From positions 620,001 to 684,000 of the forward strand of contig CAWKCE010000003.1 in assembly GCA_963848085.1 (NCBI GenBank): a stretch of 64,000 nt of DNA. The letters are read 5' to 3'. The position numbers and the translations under genes are program-made. The stretch is from CAWKCE01 sp032127035 (GTDB lineage: Bacteria > Actinomycetota > Actinomycetes > JAHEKZ01). This document shows, piece by piece, positions 27,024 to 35,871 of this stretch; the first letter of the stretch is position 1; each line of letters starts with the position of its first letter. The notes below the pieces were generated by a model that saw only the letters and a list, made by a program, of their open reading frames with translations, was not told where the DNA came from and searched no databases.

Positions 27024-28799
27024 ATGTCACGCGAATTCACCAAGGTCGGTGTGGTCGGTCTCGGGACGATGGGCGCCGGCATCACCGAGGTCTTTGCCCG
27101 CAGCGGACTCGAAGTGGTCGCCGTCGAGCGCGACAAGGAGTCGCTCGCTGCCGGAATTGGCCACGTCGAGACCTCGACGTCGCGCGCGGTCAAGCGCGGC
27201 AAGCTGGCCGAGGACCAGAAGCAGGCGATCTTCGACCTGATCACCTTCTCGTCCGACATGGCCGATCTCGCCGACTGCCATCTGGTCGTGGAGGCAGTAC
27301 CGGAGAACCTCCAGCTGAAGCAGGAGATCCTCACCGAGCTGGACCGCATCACGGCTCCCGACGCGATCCTGGCGACGAACACCTCTTCGCTGTCGGTGAC
27401 CGAGATCTCCGTGGCCACCCACCGCCCGGCACAGGTGGTGGGGATGCACTTCTTCAACCCGGCGCCGGTCCTCAAGCTGGTCGAGGTCATCCGCACGGTT
27501 GTCACCGATGCCGAGGTGATCGACGACGTCAAGGCTCTGGCCGAGCGTCTGGGCAAGGTCCCGGTCGTCGTCGGGGACAAGGCGGGGTTCATCGCGAACG
27601 CGCTGCTCTTCGGCTACCTCAACCATGCGGTGGCCATGTTCGAGCAGAAGTACGCGACGCGCGAGGACATCGACGACGCCATGAAGCTCGGCTGCGGACT
27701 GCCGATGGGTCCACTGGCGCTCCTCGACCTGATCGGTCTGGACACTGCCTACGAGATCCTCGACACCATGTACAAGCAGACGCGGGACCGCCTCCACGCT
27801 CCCGCGCCGATCATCAAGCAGATGGTCACTGCCGGTCTGACTGGGCGAAAGACTGGTCGCGGCTTCTACACCTACGAGGCGCCCGGATCGCCGGTCGTCG
27901 TTGCGGATGCGCAGACGCCCGACGACGGGGACGGCGGCAACGGCGTCCGCTCGGTGCAAAGGGTGGGGATCGTCGGTTCCGGGACCATGGCCGTGGGGAT
28001 CGCCGAGGTCTTCGCCAAGGGCGGCTTCGACGTCGTGCTGCGCGCCCGTGGCCAGGAGCAGATCAGCCGGGCTGGGGCGACCATCGACCGATCGCTGGAG
28101 AAGGCCGTCGTCCGCGGCAAGATCACCGAGCAGGAGCGCGACGCGGCGCGTGCCCGGTTCGCCGGCAGTACCTCCTTCGAAGACCTGGCCGACTGCGACC
28201 TGCTGATCGAGGCCACGGTCGAGGAGCTCACCGTCAAGCAGGCGGTGTTTGCCACGCTCGACGAGCTGGCGAAGCCCGGCGCGATCCTGGCCACCACGAC
28301 GTCGAGCCTGCCCGTCGTCGAGATTGCTGCTGCCACCGAACGGATGGCCGACGTCGCCGGCTTGCACTTCTTCAACCCGGCGCAGGTGATGAAGCTCGTC
28401 GAGGTGGTCGGCACCATCAACACCGCCCCGGACGTCCTCGCCACCCTGCGCGACGTGTGCCACCGGCTGGGCAAGCACCCGGTCACCTGCACCGACCGCG
28501 CCGGGTTCATCGTGAACGCTCTGCTGTTCCCGTATCTCAACGATGCGGTCGCGATGCTGGAGGCTCACTACGCGGAGGCCGACGACATCGACAACGCCAT
28601 GAAGGTCGGCTGCGGCTATCCGATGGGGCCGTTCGAGCTGCTGGACGTGGTGGGGCTCGACGTCGCACTGGCGATCCAGACCACGCTCTACCGCGAGTTC
28701 CGCGACCGTGGCTACGCGCCAGCTCCGCTGATGGAGCACCTGGTGACCGCTGGTTACCTGGGCCGCAAGTCGGGCCGCGGCTTCCGCGTGTACGCCTGA
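27024..28799 (+). CDS. Tandem-fused 3-hydroxyacyl-CoA dehydrogenase (two complete copies in one chain)
   Basis: 591 residues made of two head-to-tail Hbd-like units of about 285 each. Unit 1 has GLGTMGAGITEVFARSG, GMHFFNPAPVLKLVEV and GFIANALLFGYLN; unit 2 has GSGTMAVGIAEVFAKGG, GLHFFNPAQVMKLVEV and GFIVNALLFPYLN. Each repeats the C-terminal Gly-Arg-Lys-(T/S)-Gly-Arg-Gly-Phe motif. A short acidic linker (PDDGDGGNG) joins them. Unit 1 has the better dinucleotide motif; unit 2 has Ala-Val in place of Gly-Ala after the Met. It oxidises or reduces 3-hydroxyacyl-CoA; chain length unknown. No hydratase domain, so it is not FadB. Confidence 0.92.
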   Translation: MSREFTKVGVVGLGTMGAGITEVFARSGLEVVAVERDKESLAAGIGHVETSTSRAVKRGKLAEDQKQAIFDLITFSSDMADLADCHLVVEAVPENLQLKQEILTELDRITAPDAILATNTSSLSVTEISVATHRPAQVVGMHFFNPAPVLKLVEVIRTVVTDAEVIDDVKALAERLGKVPVVVGDKAGFIANALLFGYLNHAVAMFEQKYATREDIDDAMKLGCGLPMGPLALLDLIGLDTAYEILDTMYKQTRDRLHAPAPIIKQMVTAGLTGRKTGRGFYTYEAPGSPVVVADAQTPDDGDGGNGVRSVQRVGIVGSGTMAVGIAEVFAKGGFDVVLRARGQEQISRAGATIDRSLEKAVVRGKITEQERDAARARFAGSTSFEDLADCDLLIEATVEELTVKQAVFATLDELAKPGAILATTTSSLPVVEIAAATERMADVAGLHFFNPAQVMKLVEVVGTINTAPDVLATLRDVCHRLGKHPVTCTDRAGFIVNALLFPYLNDAVAMLEAHYAEADDIDNAMKVGCGYPMGPFELLDVVGLDVALAIQTTLYREFRDRGYAPAPLMEHLVTAGYLGRKSGRGFRVYA

Positions 28800-28817
28800 G
28801 CGGGCGGGGCACCGGTC

Positions 28818-29045
28818 GTGACCGAGCGCGTCGAGGAGTGGCGGGGGGAGGACTGGCTCGTGCGGCCGCTGACGGGCTCGGCCTCGACCAAGGCCTACCG
28901 ATGCCCCGGCTGCGACCACGAGATCCGTCCCGCGACTCCGCACCTAGTGGTGTGGCCTGTCGAGCCGATGGTCGGCGAGGGGCTCGACGCGCGGCGACAC
29001 TGGCACACCGCCTGCTGGAGGGCGCGTCACCGCCGTCCGCGGTGA
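28818..29045 (+). CDS. Small conserved protein with Cys/His metal-binding pattern
   Basis: 75 residues, rich in Trp and Arg, with CPGCDHEI in the middle and HWHTACW at the C-terminus, which together could bind one zinc. The type is common in actinobacteria; I know no experimentally supported role. Start is GTG 28818 behind GGGCGGGGC. It sits between the fused dehydrogenase and the DedA gene, apparently in one transcription unit. Confidence 0.7.
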   Translation: MTERVEEWRGEDWLVRPLTGSASTKAYRCPGCDHEIRPATPHLVVWPVEPMVGEGLDARRHWHTACWRARHRRPR

Positions 29046-29052
29046 GCCCACG

Positions 29053-29718
29053 ATGACGAACCTGCTCGACCAGCTGTCGACCTGGCTGGTTGACCACAAC
29101 CTGAGCAACCTTCTGTTCGTCGGGCTGCTCTTTCTGACCTTCGCCGAGGCGGGGCTGTTCGTCGGGTTCGTCCTGCCGGGGGAGACTGCTCTCCTGCTGG
29201 GTGGCGCGCTCACTGCGACGGGTGTGCTCCCGTTCTGGCCGTTCCTGCTCGCGGCGGTGGTGGCGGCCGCCGCCGGCGACTCCCTGGGGTACGGGGTGGG
29301 CCACCGCTACGGAGCCCGAGTCACGGGCTCGCGGCTGGGTCGCCGGGTTGGTGCCAAGCGATGGGCGGCCGCGGGCGACTTCCTCAAGCGCAACGGGGGG
29401 AAGTCGGTGTTCCTGGCCCGCGGACAGGCGCTGCTCCGGGCGCTCGTCCCGTTCCTCGCTGGGCAGACCCGGATGCCCTACGGCGTGTTCTTCCGCTGGA
29501 ACCTGGCCGGGGCGGTGGTCTGGGCCGGTGGAGTCGTCGTCCTGGGGCACATATTTGCGCGTTCCGTCTCCGTCCTGGAACGGGCGTTCGGCTGGTTCGG
29601 CATCGCCCTGCTGGTCACCCTGGTGGTCGTACTGGTGGTCCGCCATCGGCGCAAGCAGCACCGCGCCCGCGATGACGGGGCGCCCAGCCCCCCGGCCGCC
29701 GAGGGGGCGGGGCTATGA
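29053..29718 (+). CDS. DedA-family membrane protein
   Basis: 221 residues with five to six hydrophobic helices. The DedA/VTT features are visible: the re-entrant FVLPGETALLLGGAL, the charged FLARGQALLRALVPFLAGQTRMPYG stretch split by a turn, and FRWNLAGAVVWAGG. Members act as lipid scramblases or undecaprenyl-phosphate flippases and affect envelope integrity; the substrate here is unknown. It overlaps the next gene by four bases (ATGA). Confidence 0.92.
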   Translation: MTNLLDQLSTWLVDHNLSNLLFVGLLFLTFAEAGLFVGFVLPGETALLLGGALTATGVLPFWPFLLAAVVAAAAGDSLGYGVGHRYGARVTGSRLGRRVGAKRWAAAGDFLKRNGGKSVFLARGQALLRALVPFLAGQTRMPYGVFFRWNLAGAVVWAGGVVVLGHIFARSVSVLERAFGWFGIALLVTLVVVLVVRHRRKQHRARDDGAPSPPAAEGAGL

Positions 29719-30467
29719 GCCACCAGCCCGCCGAGATCCGGGCGAACACGGTGCTCCCGGCGACACGGGAGCGGATCAGCCTGCGCACCGCCGACGGGCT
29801 GACCCTGGTGGGGGAGCTGGCACGTCCGGCCAGCCGGCCGCCGGTGGCGACGCTGGTGACGCTGCACCCGCTGCCGACGCACGGCGGGTCCATGGACTCC
29901 CACGTGCTCCGCAAGGCCTCGCTGCGTCTCCCCGCGCTGGCCGACATCGCGGTCCTGCGCTTCAACACCCGGGGCACCGCGTCCGCGGCGGGCGTGAGCG
30001 ACGGGCTCTTCGACGCTGCCGAGGGCGAACGACACGACGTCGCAGCCGCCATCGCGTTCGCCGTGGACCGCGGTCTGCCCGATCGATGGCTGCTCGGGTG
30101 GTCCTTCGGCTCCGACCTGGCCCTGCGCCACGGTCCCGACGCCCGGTTGCGCGGGGCGGTCGTTCTGTCGCCGCCGCTGCGCTACACCTCGGACGAGGAT
30201 CTCGACGCCTGGGCCCAGGCGGATCTGCCGGTGGTCGCCCTGGTGCCGGAGCTCGACGACTACCTCCGGCCGGACGAGGCGCGTCAGCGTTTCTCGCGGA
30301 TCCCGCGTGCGCAGGTGGTCGCGTTCGAGGGCGCGAAGCACCTGTGGGTGGGGGAGCGGGCGGTCGGCCAGGTCCTCGACGCGGTCGTGGACGTGGTGGC
30401 CGCAGGACGCAGTCCGTTGGCCCGGACCTGGGACGGGCCGACCGATGTGGCTACGGTCGGCACATGA
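29715..30467 (+). CDS. Alpha/beta hydrolase
   Basis: 250 residues with the alpha/beta-hydrolase fold: an N-terminal strand set with HPLPTHGGSMDS, RFNTRG, the nucleophile elbow GWSFGSD (Ser in G-x-S-x-G) and a C-terminal GAKHLW carrying the likely catalytic His. It resembles the CocE/dienelactone-hydrolase-like group that acts on small esters or peptides; the substrate is unknown. The start overlaps the DedA stop codon and the end overlaps the next hydrolase (ATGA). Confidence 0.85.
   Translation: MSHQPAEIRANTVLPATRERISLRTADGLTLVGELARPASRPPVATLVTLHPLPTHGGSMDSHVLRKASLRLPALADIAVLRFNTRGTASAAGVSDGLFDAAEGERHDVAAAIAFAVDRGLPDRWLLGWSFGSDLALRHGPDARLRGAVVLSPPLRYTSDEDLDAWAQADLPVVALVPELDDYLRPDEARQRFSRIPRAQVVAFEGAKHLWVGERAVGQVLDAVVDVVAAGRSPLARTWDGPTDVATVGT
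30452..30457 (+). promoter_or_regulatory. Internal -10 element before the second hydrolase
   Basis: TACGGT ends 6 bases before the ATG at 30464 and lies inside the end of the preceding gene. It could start a separate leaderless message in addition to the operon transcript. Confidence 0.4.
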
Positions 30468-31207
30468 CGACCGTCGTTCTGCTGCACGCATTCCCGCTCG
30501 ACTCCGCCATGTACGACCCGGTTCGCGGTCCGCTCGGAGAGGTCTGCGACCTCGTCACGCCGGACTTCCCCGGCTTCGGTGGTGGGCCTCTGCCCGGGGG
30601 CGAGGCGTCGCTGGATGCCTACGCCGACGCGGTGGTCGCCGGCCTCGACTCGCAGGGCCTCGACCGCGTGGTGCTGGGCGGCACCTCGATGGGCGGGTAC
30701 ACGACCATGGCGGTGCTCCGCCGGCACCCGGAACGGGTGGCCGCGGTTCTGCTCATCGACACCAAAGCGGCCGCCGATGCCGAGGCGGGCCGGGCGGGGC
30801 GACTGGCAATGGCGGACACGCTCGAGTCCGAGAGCTCAAGCCGGGCGCTCCTTGAGCTGGTCTTCCCGAAACTGCTCGGAGCCACCACCGTCGCCCAGCG
30901 GCCTGAGGTCGCCGACCGGGTGCGGTCGGCGGTGGCGGCGGCTTCCCCCCGGGCTGCGGCATGGGCGCAGCGAGCTATGGCTGCCCGGCCGGACTCGTTT
31001 GACACGTTGCGGGCCACCAGCGTCCCCGCACTGATCGTCGTCGGCGAGGAGGACGTCCTCTGCCCACCGCCGGATGCGGCAGCGATGGCCGCAGCCATCT
31101 CCGGCGCGACGCTTGCGGTCATCCCCGAGTCGGGACACCTCAGCCCGATCGAGGCTCCGGATGCCGTCATCGAGGTGGTGTCGGGGTTCCTCGACCAGTT
31201 GGGCTGA
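30464..31207 (+). CDS. Alpha/beta hydrolase, 3-oxoadipate-lactonase-like
   Basis: 247 residues. Fold landmarks are LLHAFPLDSAMY (oxyanion region), PDFPGFGG, the nucleophile elbow GGTSMGGYT, the acid in VVGEEDVLCPP and the His in PESGHLSPIEAP. The sequence looks like the enol-lactonase/esterase group; actual substrate unknown. The ATG at 30464 sits in an ATGA overlap with the previous hydrolase; the frame is open far upstream but only as an antisense-like shadow. Confidence 0.85.
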   Translation: MTTVVLLHAFPLDSAMYDPVRGPLGEVCDLVTPDFPGFGGGPLPGGEASLDAYADAVVAGLDSQGLDRVVLGGTSMGGYTTMAVLRRHPERVAAVLLIDTKAAADAEAGRAGRLAMADTLESESSSRALLELVFPKLLGATTVAQRPEVADRVRSAVAAASPRAAAWAQRAMAARPDSFDTLRATSVPALIVVGEEDVLCPPPDAAAMAAAISGATLAVIPESGHLSPIEAPDAVIEVVSGFLDQLG

Positions 31208-31304
31208 TCGTGTGAATGCCGCCGGTTCGGCGGCATGTCCCGCGGCCGCGGGTAGCCTCGGAAACACGGTTCTGACCGGGGGCGGTCGTCGAGGGACGGG
31301 GAGC

Positions 31305-32750
31305 ATGGGGGAGTCGCTGCGCGTGCGCTGGCTGGCGGCCCCGCTCGCCCCGACGCTTGTGCAGCAGCTAGCCACTGAGCTCGTTGAGCTGGTGCCCGAG
31401 GGCGGCGACTGCGACGTCGTGGTGGTCGACCCGGCGACGTGGCCGACCCGCCAGCTCGCTGCTGCCTCGGGTGGGCCAGCGCCGATCATGATGCTGGTCT
31501 CGAGCGACGATGAACGCCGGCTGGCCGTCCACCTGGCCCGGCTGCCGGAGTCCATGGTGGTTGAGTCCCGTTCCGCGCACCCGGCACTGCTGGCCCGGCG
31601 ACTGCGGCAGCTGGGCTCGGCACCGGACCTCGAGATCGACCCGCTCACCGGCCTGAGCAACCGACGCGGGCTGCAGCGCTGGCTGCGACGGAACGAGGGG
31701 CGCGACGTCGTCGCCGTCGAGCTGGACGTCGACCAGATGAAACAGGTCAACGACCTCTGGGGGCACGACGCAGGCGACCGCACTCTCACCGAGATCGGTG
31801 CATTGCTGGAGCAGCACATCCCGTTGGGCGGGCTCATCTGCCGCATCAGCGGCGACGAGTTCGTCGTGGTGGTGCTGCGGGGGGAGACCGAGCCACGCCT
31901 GCTCGCCGAGTACCTGCGGCAGGGCGCCGAGATCGGGTCGGCCGACCAGGCGTCCGGCCATCCGTCGGGCACGCTGTCGGTGCAGCTCTCGGCCGGCGTC
32001 AGCAGCGGCAGGTACGACCTCGACGGTCTGGTGCAGCAGGCGCACATCGCCCTCGTGGCGGCGAAGGCACGAGGGCGCAACCGGACGATGGAGTACGAGG
32101 CCATGAGGGAGGACGCGCTGGGCTCGTTCGAGGAGCGGGCCTTCGAGGACATGACACTGGTGGCCGCCCAGCGGGCTGCGGAGACGATTGCCAGCGGCGG
32201 TCGGCGGATGTTCTCCCTGCTGCGGGACGAGGCCGACACCGACGCCCTCACATCGCTGCCGAACCGCCGCTACTTCAACAAGAAGCTCGCCTGGGAGATG
32301 CGGATGTCCACCGAGCAGCAGACACCGCTGTCGGTGATCTGGGTGGACATCGACAACTTCGGACAGTTCAACAAACGGTTCAGCTACGCGGTCGGGGACT
32401 CGGTGCTGCGCCACGTCGCGCAGACGGTCAGCCGCCACGCCAGCGAGTCGGGGTGGGTCGCCCGCTGGGGTGGCGAGGAGTTCGCGGTGGTGGTCGGAGG
32501 ACTCCGGCAGGACCGTGCCGTGGAGCTTGCCGAGCGCCTGCGGGCCGCTGTCGAGGTCGAGGACTTCGTCCCGGAGGACCGGCGGAAGCTGCACGTCACC
32601 ATCAGCGCGGGTGTGGCGGAGTGGATCGTGGGCGAGGGCTCGCAGGAGTTCGTCGAGCGGATCTCGAAGGCGGTGGCGGCGGCCAAGGAGAAGCGCAACA
32701 GCGTCTGGCCACCTCCGGCGGTGCGTGCCCGGCCGGAGTCGACCGTCTGA
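31305..32750 (+). CDS. Twin-GGDEF diguanylate cyclase with receiver-like N-terminus
   Basis: 481 residues. Residues 1-105 show a receiver-like alpha/beta pattern (CDVVVVD, PIMMLVSSDDERR) without the full acidic set. Two GGDEF domains follow: the first begins DPLTGLSNRRG (112) and has ISGDEF (181-186), the second begins DALTSLPNRRYF (313) and has GGEEF (389-393). Both keep the catalytic acidic pair, so both could make cyclic di-GMP, possibly as an intramolecular pair. No RxxD inhibitory site was found five residues before either motif, and no EAL or HD-GYP domain is present. The ATG follows GACGGGGAGC. Confidence 0.9.
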   Translation: MGESLRVRWLAAPLAPTLVQQLATELVELVPEGGDCDVVVVDPATWPTRQLAAASGGPAPIMMLVSSDDERRLAVHLARLPESMVVESRSAHPALLARRLRQLGSAPDLEIDPLTGLSNRRGLQRWLRRNEGRDVVAVELDVDQMKQVNDLWGHDAGDRTLTEIGALLEQHIPLGGLICRISGDEFVVVVLRGETEPRLLAEYLRQGAEIGSADQASGHPSGTLSVQLSAGVSSGRYDLDGLVQQAHIALVAAKARGRNRTMEYEAMREDALGSFEERAFEDMTLVAAQRAAETIASGGRRMFSLLRDEADTDALTSLPNRRYFNKKLAWEMRMSTEQQTPLSVIWVDIDNFGQFNKRFSYAVGDSVLRHVAQTVSRHASESGWVARWGGEEFAVVVGGLRQDRAVELAERLRAAVEVEDFVPEDRRKLHVTISAGVAEWIVGEGSQEFVERISKAVAAAKEKRNSVWPPPAVRARPESTV

Positions 32751-32792
32751 GCCGCCGGTTGTCGCCGACCAGGTGTTCCGTCGGCTGGGGGG

Positions 32793-34130
32793 TCAGACGT
32801 CCCGGAAGCGGTTGATCTGGCCGTCGAGACGGGCCCGTAGCTCGTGGTTGGTCACGCCGAGGCCCTCTTCCGGCGACAGGCACAGCACACCGATCTTGCC
32901 CTGGTGCCGGTTGCGGTGGACGTCGTACGCGGCCTGGCCGGTCTCGGCGAGCGGGAAGGACTGCGACAGCGTCGGGTGGACCTTGCCGCGCTGGATCAGC
33001 CGGTTGGCCTCCCACGCCTCGCGGTAGTTGGCGAAGTGCGATCCGATGATGCGCTTGAGGCTCATCCACAGGTAGCGGTTGTCGTACTCGTGCATGAACC
33101 CCGAGGTCGAGGCACAGGTGACGATCGTGCCGCCCTTGCGGGCAACGAAGACACTGGCACCGAACGTCTCCCGGCCCGGGTGCTCGAACACGATGTCGAC
33201 GTCGTCGCCGCCGGTGAGCTCACGGATCCGCCCGCCGAGGCGCTTCCACTCCTTCTGGTCCTGGGTGGTCTCGTCCTTCCAGAACCGGTAGTCCTCCGCG
33301 GCCCGGTCGATGATCAGCTCGGCGCCCATCCGACGGCAGATCTCGGCCTTCTCCGGCGACGACACCACGCAGATGGGCGTTGCCCCGCCGTTGAGTGCCA
33401 TCTGGGTGGCGTAGGAGCCCAGCCCACCGCTGGCTCCCCAGATGAGGACGATGTCGCCCTGCTTCATCCCGGCGCCGTTTCGGCTGACGAGCTGGCGGTA
33501 GGCGGTGGAGTTGACCAGGCCGGGGACGGCGGCCTCCTCCCACGTCAGGTGCTTGGGCTTGTCCAGCAGCTGGTTCGACTTGACCAGTGACAGCTGCGCG
33601 AGGCCACCGAAGTTGGTCTCGAAGCCCCAGATCCGCTGCTCCGGGTCGAGCATGGTGTCGTTGTGGCCGAGCGGGCTCTCCAGCTCGACGGACAGGCAGT
33701 GTGCGACCACCTCGTCTCCCGGCTTCCAGGTGTGCACGCCGGGTCCGGTGCGCAGGACCACGCCCGACAGGTCGGACCCCAGCACGTGGTACGGCAGGTC
33801 GTGGCGCTTGGCGAGCGGGGACGTCCGGCCGTACTTGCGGAGGAAGCCGAACGTCGACACCGGTTCGAAGATGCTGGACCACACGGTGTTGTAGTTGATG
33901 GAGGAAGCCATCACGGCGATGAGCGCCTCGCCGGGACCGACCTCCGGTGTGGGGACGTCCTCGATGTGAATGGCCTGCCTGGGGTCCTTGTCGCGGCTGT
34001 CGACGCCGGTGAACATGTCCTCGTCGGCAGCGTGCAACGTGGCGGCGGTGTAGGACTCGGGTACGTCGAGCGCAGCGAAGTCCTCAGTCGTCGCGGTCCC
34101 GGACATGATGGCGTCGCGTATCTGGCGCAC
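32793..34130 (-). CDS. ccr: Crotonyl-CoA carboxylase/reductase
   Basis: Ccr reductively carboxylates crotonyl-CoA to (2S)-ethylmalonyl-CoA with NADPH and CO2. The 445-residue MDR-fold protein has the NADPH motif WGASGGLGSYA. All four residues known to hold CO2 in the Kitasatospora enzyme are present at the same numbers: Asn81 (SINYN), Phe170-Glu171 (WGFETNFGG) and His365 (IIGSHFANY). That separates it from plain crotonyl-CoA reductases. The GTG start has GGAGG five bases upstream. It lies downstream of the epimerase on the same strand, 39 bases apart, and its product is the precursor of the Ecm substrate. Confidence 0.97.
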   Translation of the reverse strand: MRQIRDAIMSGTATTEDFAALDVPESYTAATLHAADEDMFTGVDSRDKDPRQAIHIEDVPTPEVGPGEALIAVMASSINYNTVWSSIFEPVSTFGFLRKYGRTSPLAKRHDLPYHVLGSDLSGVVLRTGPGVHTWKPGDEVVAHCLSVELESPLGHNDTMLDPEQRIWGFETNFGGLAQLSLVKSNQLLDKPKHLTWEEAAVPGLVNSTAYRQLVSRNGAGMKQGDIVLIWGASGGLGSYATQMALNGGATPICVVSSPEKAEICRRMGAELIIDRAAEDYRFWKDETTQDQKEWKRLGGRIRELTGGDDVDIVFEHPGRETFGASVFVARKGGTIVTCASTSGFMHEYDNRYLWMSLKRIIGSHFANYREAWEANRLIQRGKVHPTLSQSFPLAETGQAAYDVHRNRHQGKIGVLCLSPEEGLGVTNHELRARLDGQINRFRDV

Positions 34131-34169
34131 GTCAGCCTCCGTCGAAAGGATGGTCGCGGTGTGGCGACC

Positions 34170-34595
34170 CTAGTGGGCGGGCTGCACAAGCTCGATCAGG
34201 ACGCCGCCTGCGTCCTTGGGGTGAATGAAGTTGATCCGCGAGTCGGCGGTGCCGCGACGCGGCTCGTCGTAGAGCAGCCGGAGCCCACGGGCACGCAGCT
34301 CGTCGCAGACCGCATCCACGTCGTCGACGCGGTAGGCCACCTGCTGCAGGCCGGGCCCGCTGCGTGACAGGTACTTGGCGATGGGGGAGTCTGGACCGGC
34401 CGGGGCGAGCAGCTGCACGCACGACCCGGAGTCACCGACGGCCATCATGGCTTCCCGCACTCCCTGGTCGTCGTTGACCTCCTCGTGGACCTTCGTCATG
34501 CCGAAGGTGGTCTCGTAGAAGGCGATCGCCTCGTCGAGGTCGGGGACGGCGACGCCGACGTGGTCGATCGCGGTGAACAGGGGCAGGGGGGTCAC
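34170..34595 (-). CDS. Methylmalonyl-CoA/ethylmalonyl-CoA epimerase
   Basis: 141-residue VOC-fold enzyme that interconverts 2S and 2R epimers of methylmalonyl-CoA and, in ethylmalonyl-CoA pathway organisms, of ethylmalonyl-CoA. Metal ligand candidates are His12 (IDHVGVAV), Gln in CVQLLAP, and Glu in VLIELVQP. The usual His in GLHHIAY is Gln here (GLQQVAYRV), a form I believe common in actinobacterial homologues. The GTG start has AGGAGG eight bases before it. It is transcribed ahead of ccr and divergently from the thiolase. Confidence 0.94.
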   Translation of the reverse strand: MTPLPLFTAIDHVGVAVPDLDEAIAFYETTFGMTKVHEEVNDDQGVREAMMAVGDSGSCVQLLAPAGPDSPIAKYLSRSGPGLQQVAYRVDDVDAVCDELRARGLRLLYDEPRRGTADSRINFIHPKDAGGVLIELVQPAH

Positions 34596-34678
34596 TGTGC
34601 TCGCCTCCTGACGGAGCTGACGGGTGCCGTAGGTATCGTGTCAGCCGACCACCTGCACCTCGGATGGGAGGGTCCTCC

Positions 34679-35869
34679 ATGTCTGCGTCCGTCATCGTCG
34701 CCGGCGCCCGCACCCCGATGGGCCGGCTGCTCGGGTCGCTCAAGGGCTTCTCCGCGGCCGACCTCGGGGGCTTCGCGATCAAAGCCGCGCTGGACCGGGC
34801 GGGCGTCGCCCCCGACCAGGTCGACTACGTCATCCTGGGCCAGGTGCTCCCGGCCGGGGCCGGACAGGTTCCGGCGCGTCAGGCCGCAGCCAAGGCCGGG
34901 ATCCCGATGTCGGTCCCGTCGCTGAACATCAACAAGGTCTGCCTGTCCGGACTGGACGCCATCGCGCTCGCCGACCAGCTGGTGCGTGCGGGTGAGTTCG
35001 AGATCGTCGTCGCCGGCGGAATGGAGTCGATGACCAACGCTCCCCACCTCCTCCTGAAGTCGCGCGAGGGCATCAAGTACGGCAACGGGACCCTCGTCGA
35101 CTCGATGGCCTTCGACGGGCTGACCTGCTCGTTCGACGGCGTGGCGATGGGACAGGCGACCGACACGTACAACCAGCGGTACGGCGTCACCCGTGAGCAG
35201 CAGGACGAGTTCTCCGCCCGGTCCCACCAACGGGCGGCGGCGGCGCAGAAGAACGGTCTGTTCGCCGAGGAGATCGTGCCGGTCGAGGTCCCGCAGCGGA
35301 AAGGGGACCCCATCGTCTTCAGCGAGGACGAGGGGATCCGGCCGGAGACCACCGCAGACTCGCTCGGGCGGCTCCGGCCCGCGTTCACCAGCGACGGCAC
35401 GATCACGGCCGGTTCGGCGTCCCAGATCTCCGACGGCGCGGCCGCAGTGGTGGTGATGAGCCGGTCCAAGGCCGAGGAGCTCGGCTTGTCCTGGCTGGCC
35501 GAGATCGGCGCGCACGGGGTGGTGGCGGGCCCGGATGCGTCGCTGCACGAGCAGCCGTCGAACGCGATCCGCAAGGCACTGGCCCGCGACGGGCTGTCCG
35601 TGGCGGATCTCGACGTGGTGGAGATCAACGAGGCGTTCGCTGCCGTCGGCCTGGTGTCCGCAGCCCAGCTGGGACTCACCGACGACCAGGTCAACCCCAA
35701 CGGGGGGGCGATCGCCCTCGGCCACCCCATCGGGATGAGCGGTGCCCGGCTGGCCCTGACCTTGGCGTACGAGCTGCGCCGTCGCGGCGGGGGGACCGGG
35801 GCCGCTGCGCTGTGCGGTGGCGGCGGGCAGGGCGACGCCCTCATCCTGCGCGTCCCAGCCGTGGCCTGA
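34679..35869 (+). CDS. Acetyl-CoA C-acetyltransferase (thiolase)
   Basis: This enzyme condenses two acetyl-CoA to acetoacetyl-CoA or runs in reverse. The 396-residue protein has nucleophile Cys88 in NINKVCLSGLDAI, EINEAFAAV, the GHPIGMSGAR histidine and the second Cys in CGGGGQGDA. The ATG at 34679 follows GGGAGGG by six bases. It forms an operon with meaB (two bases between) and is divergent from epimerase-ccr, so the 83-bp gap at 34596-34678 holds both promoters; TATCGT at 34634 is a possible -10 for this side. Confidence 0.95.
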   Translation: MSASVIVAGARTPMGRLLGSLKGFSAADLGGFAIKAALDRAGVAPDQVDYVILGQVLPAGAGQVPARQAAAKAGIPMSVPSLNINKVCLSGLDAIALADQLVRAGEFEIVVAGGMESMTNAPHLLLKSREGIKYGNGTLVDSMAFDGLTCSFDGVAMGQATDTYNQRYGVTREQQDEFSARSHQRAAAAQKNGLFAEEIVPVEVPQRKGDPIVFSEDEGIRPETTADSLGRLRPAFTSDGTITAGSASQISDGAAAVVVMSRSKAEELGLSWLAEIGAHGVVAGPDASLHEQPSNAIRKALARDGLSVADLDVVEINEAFAAVGLVSAAQLGLTDDQVNPNGGAIALGHPIGMSGARLALTLAYELRRRGGGTGAAALCGGGGQGDALILRVPAVA

Positions 35870-35871
35870 GC

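Noticed and set aside
29201..31207. 668-codon frame that includes the second alpha/beta hydrolase
   Set aside because: Only the part from ATG 30464 resembles a protein family; upstream it runs out of frame through the DedA and first hydrolase genes.
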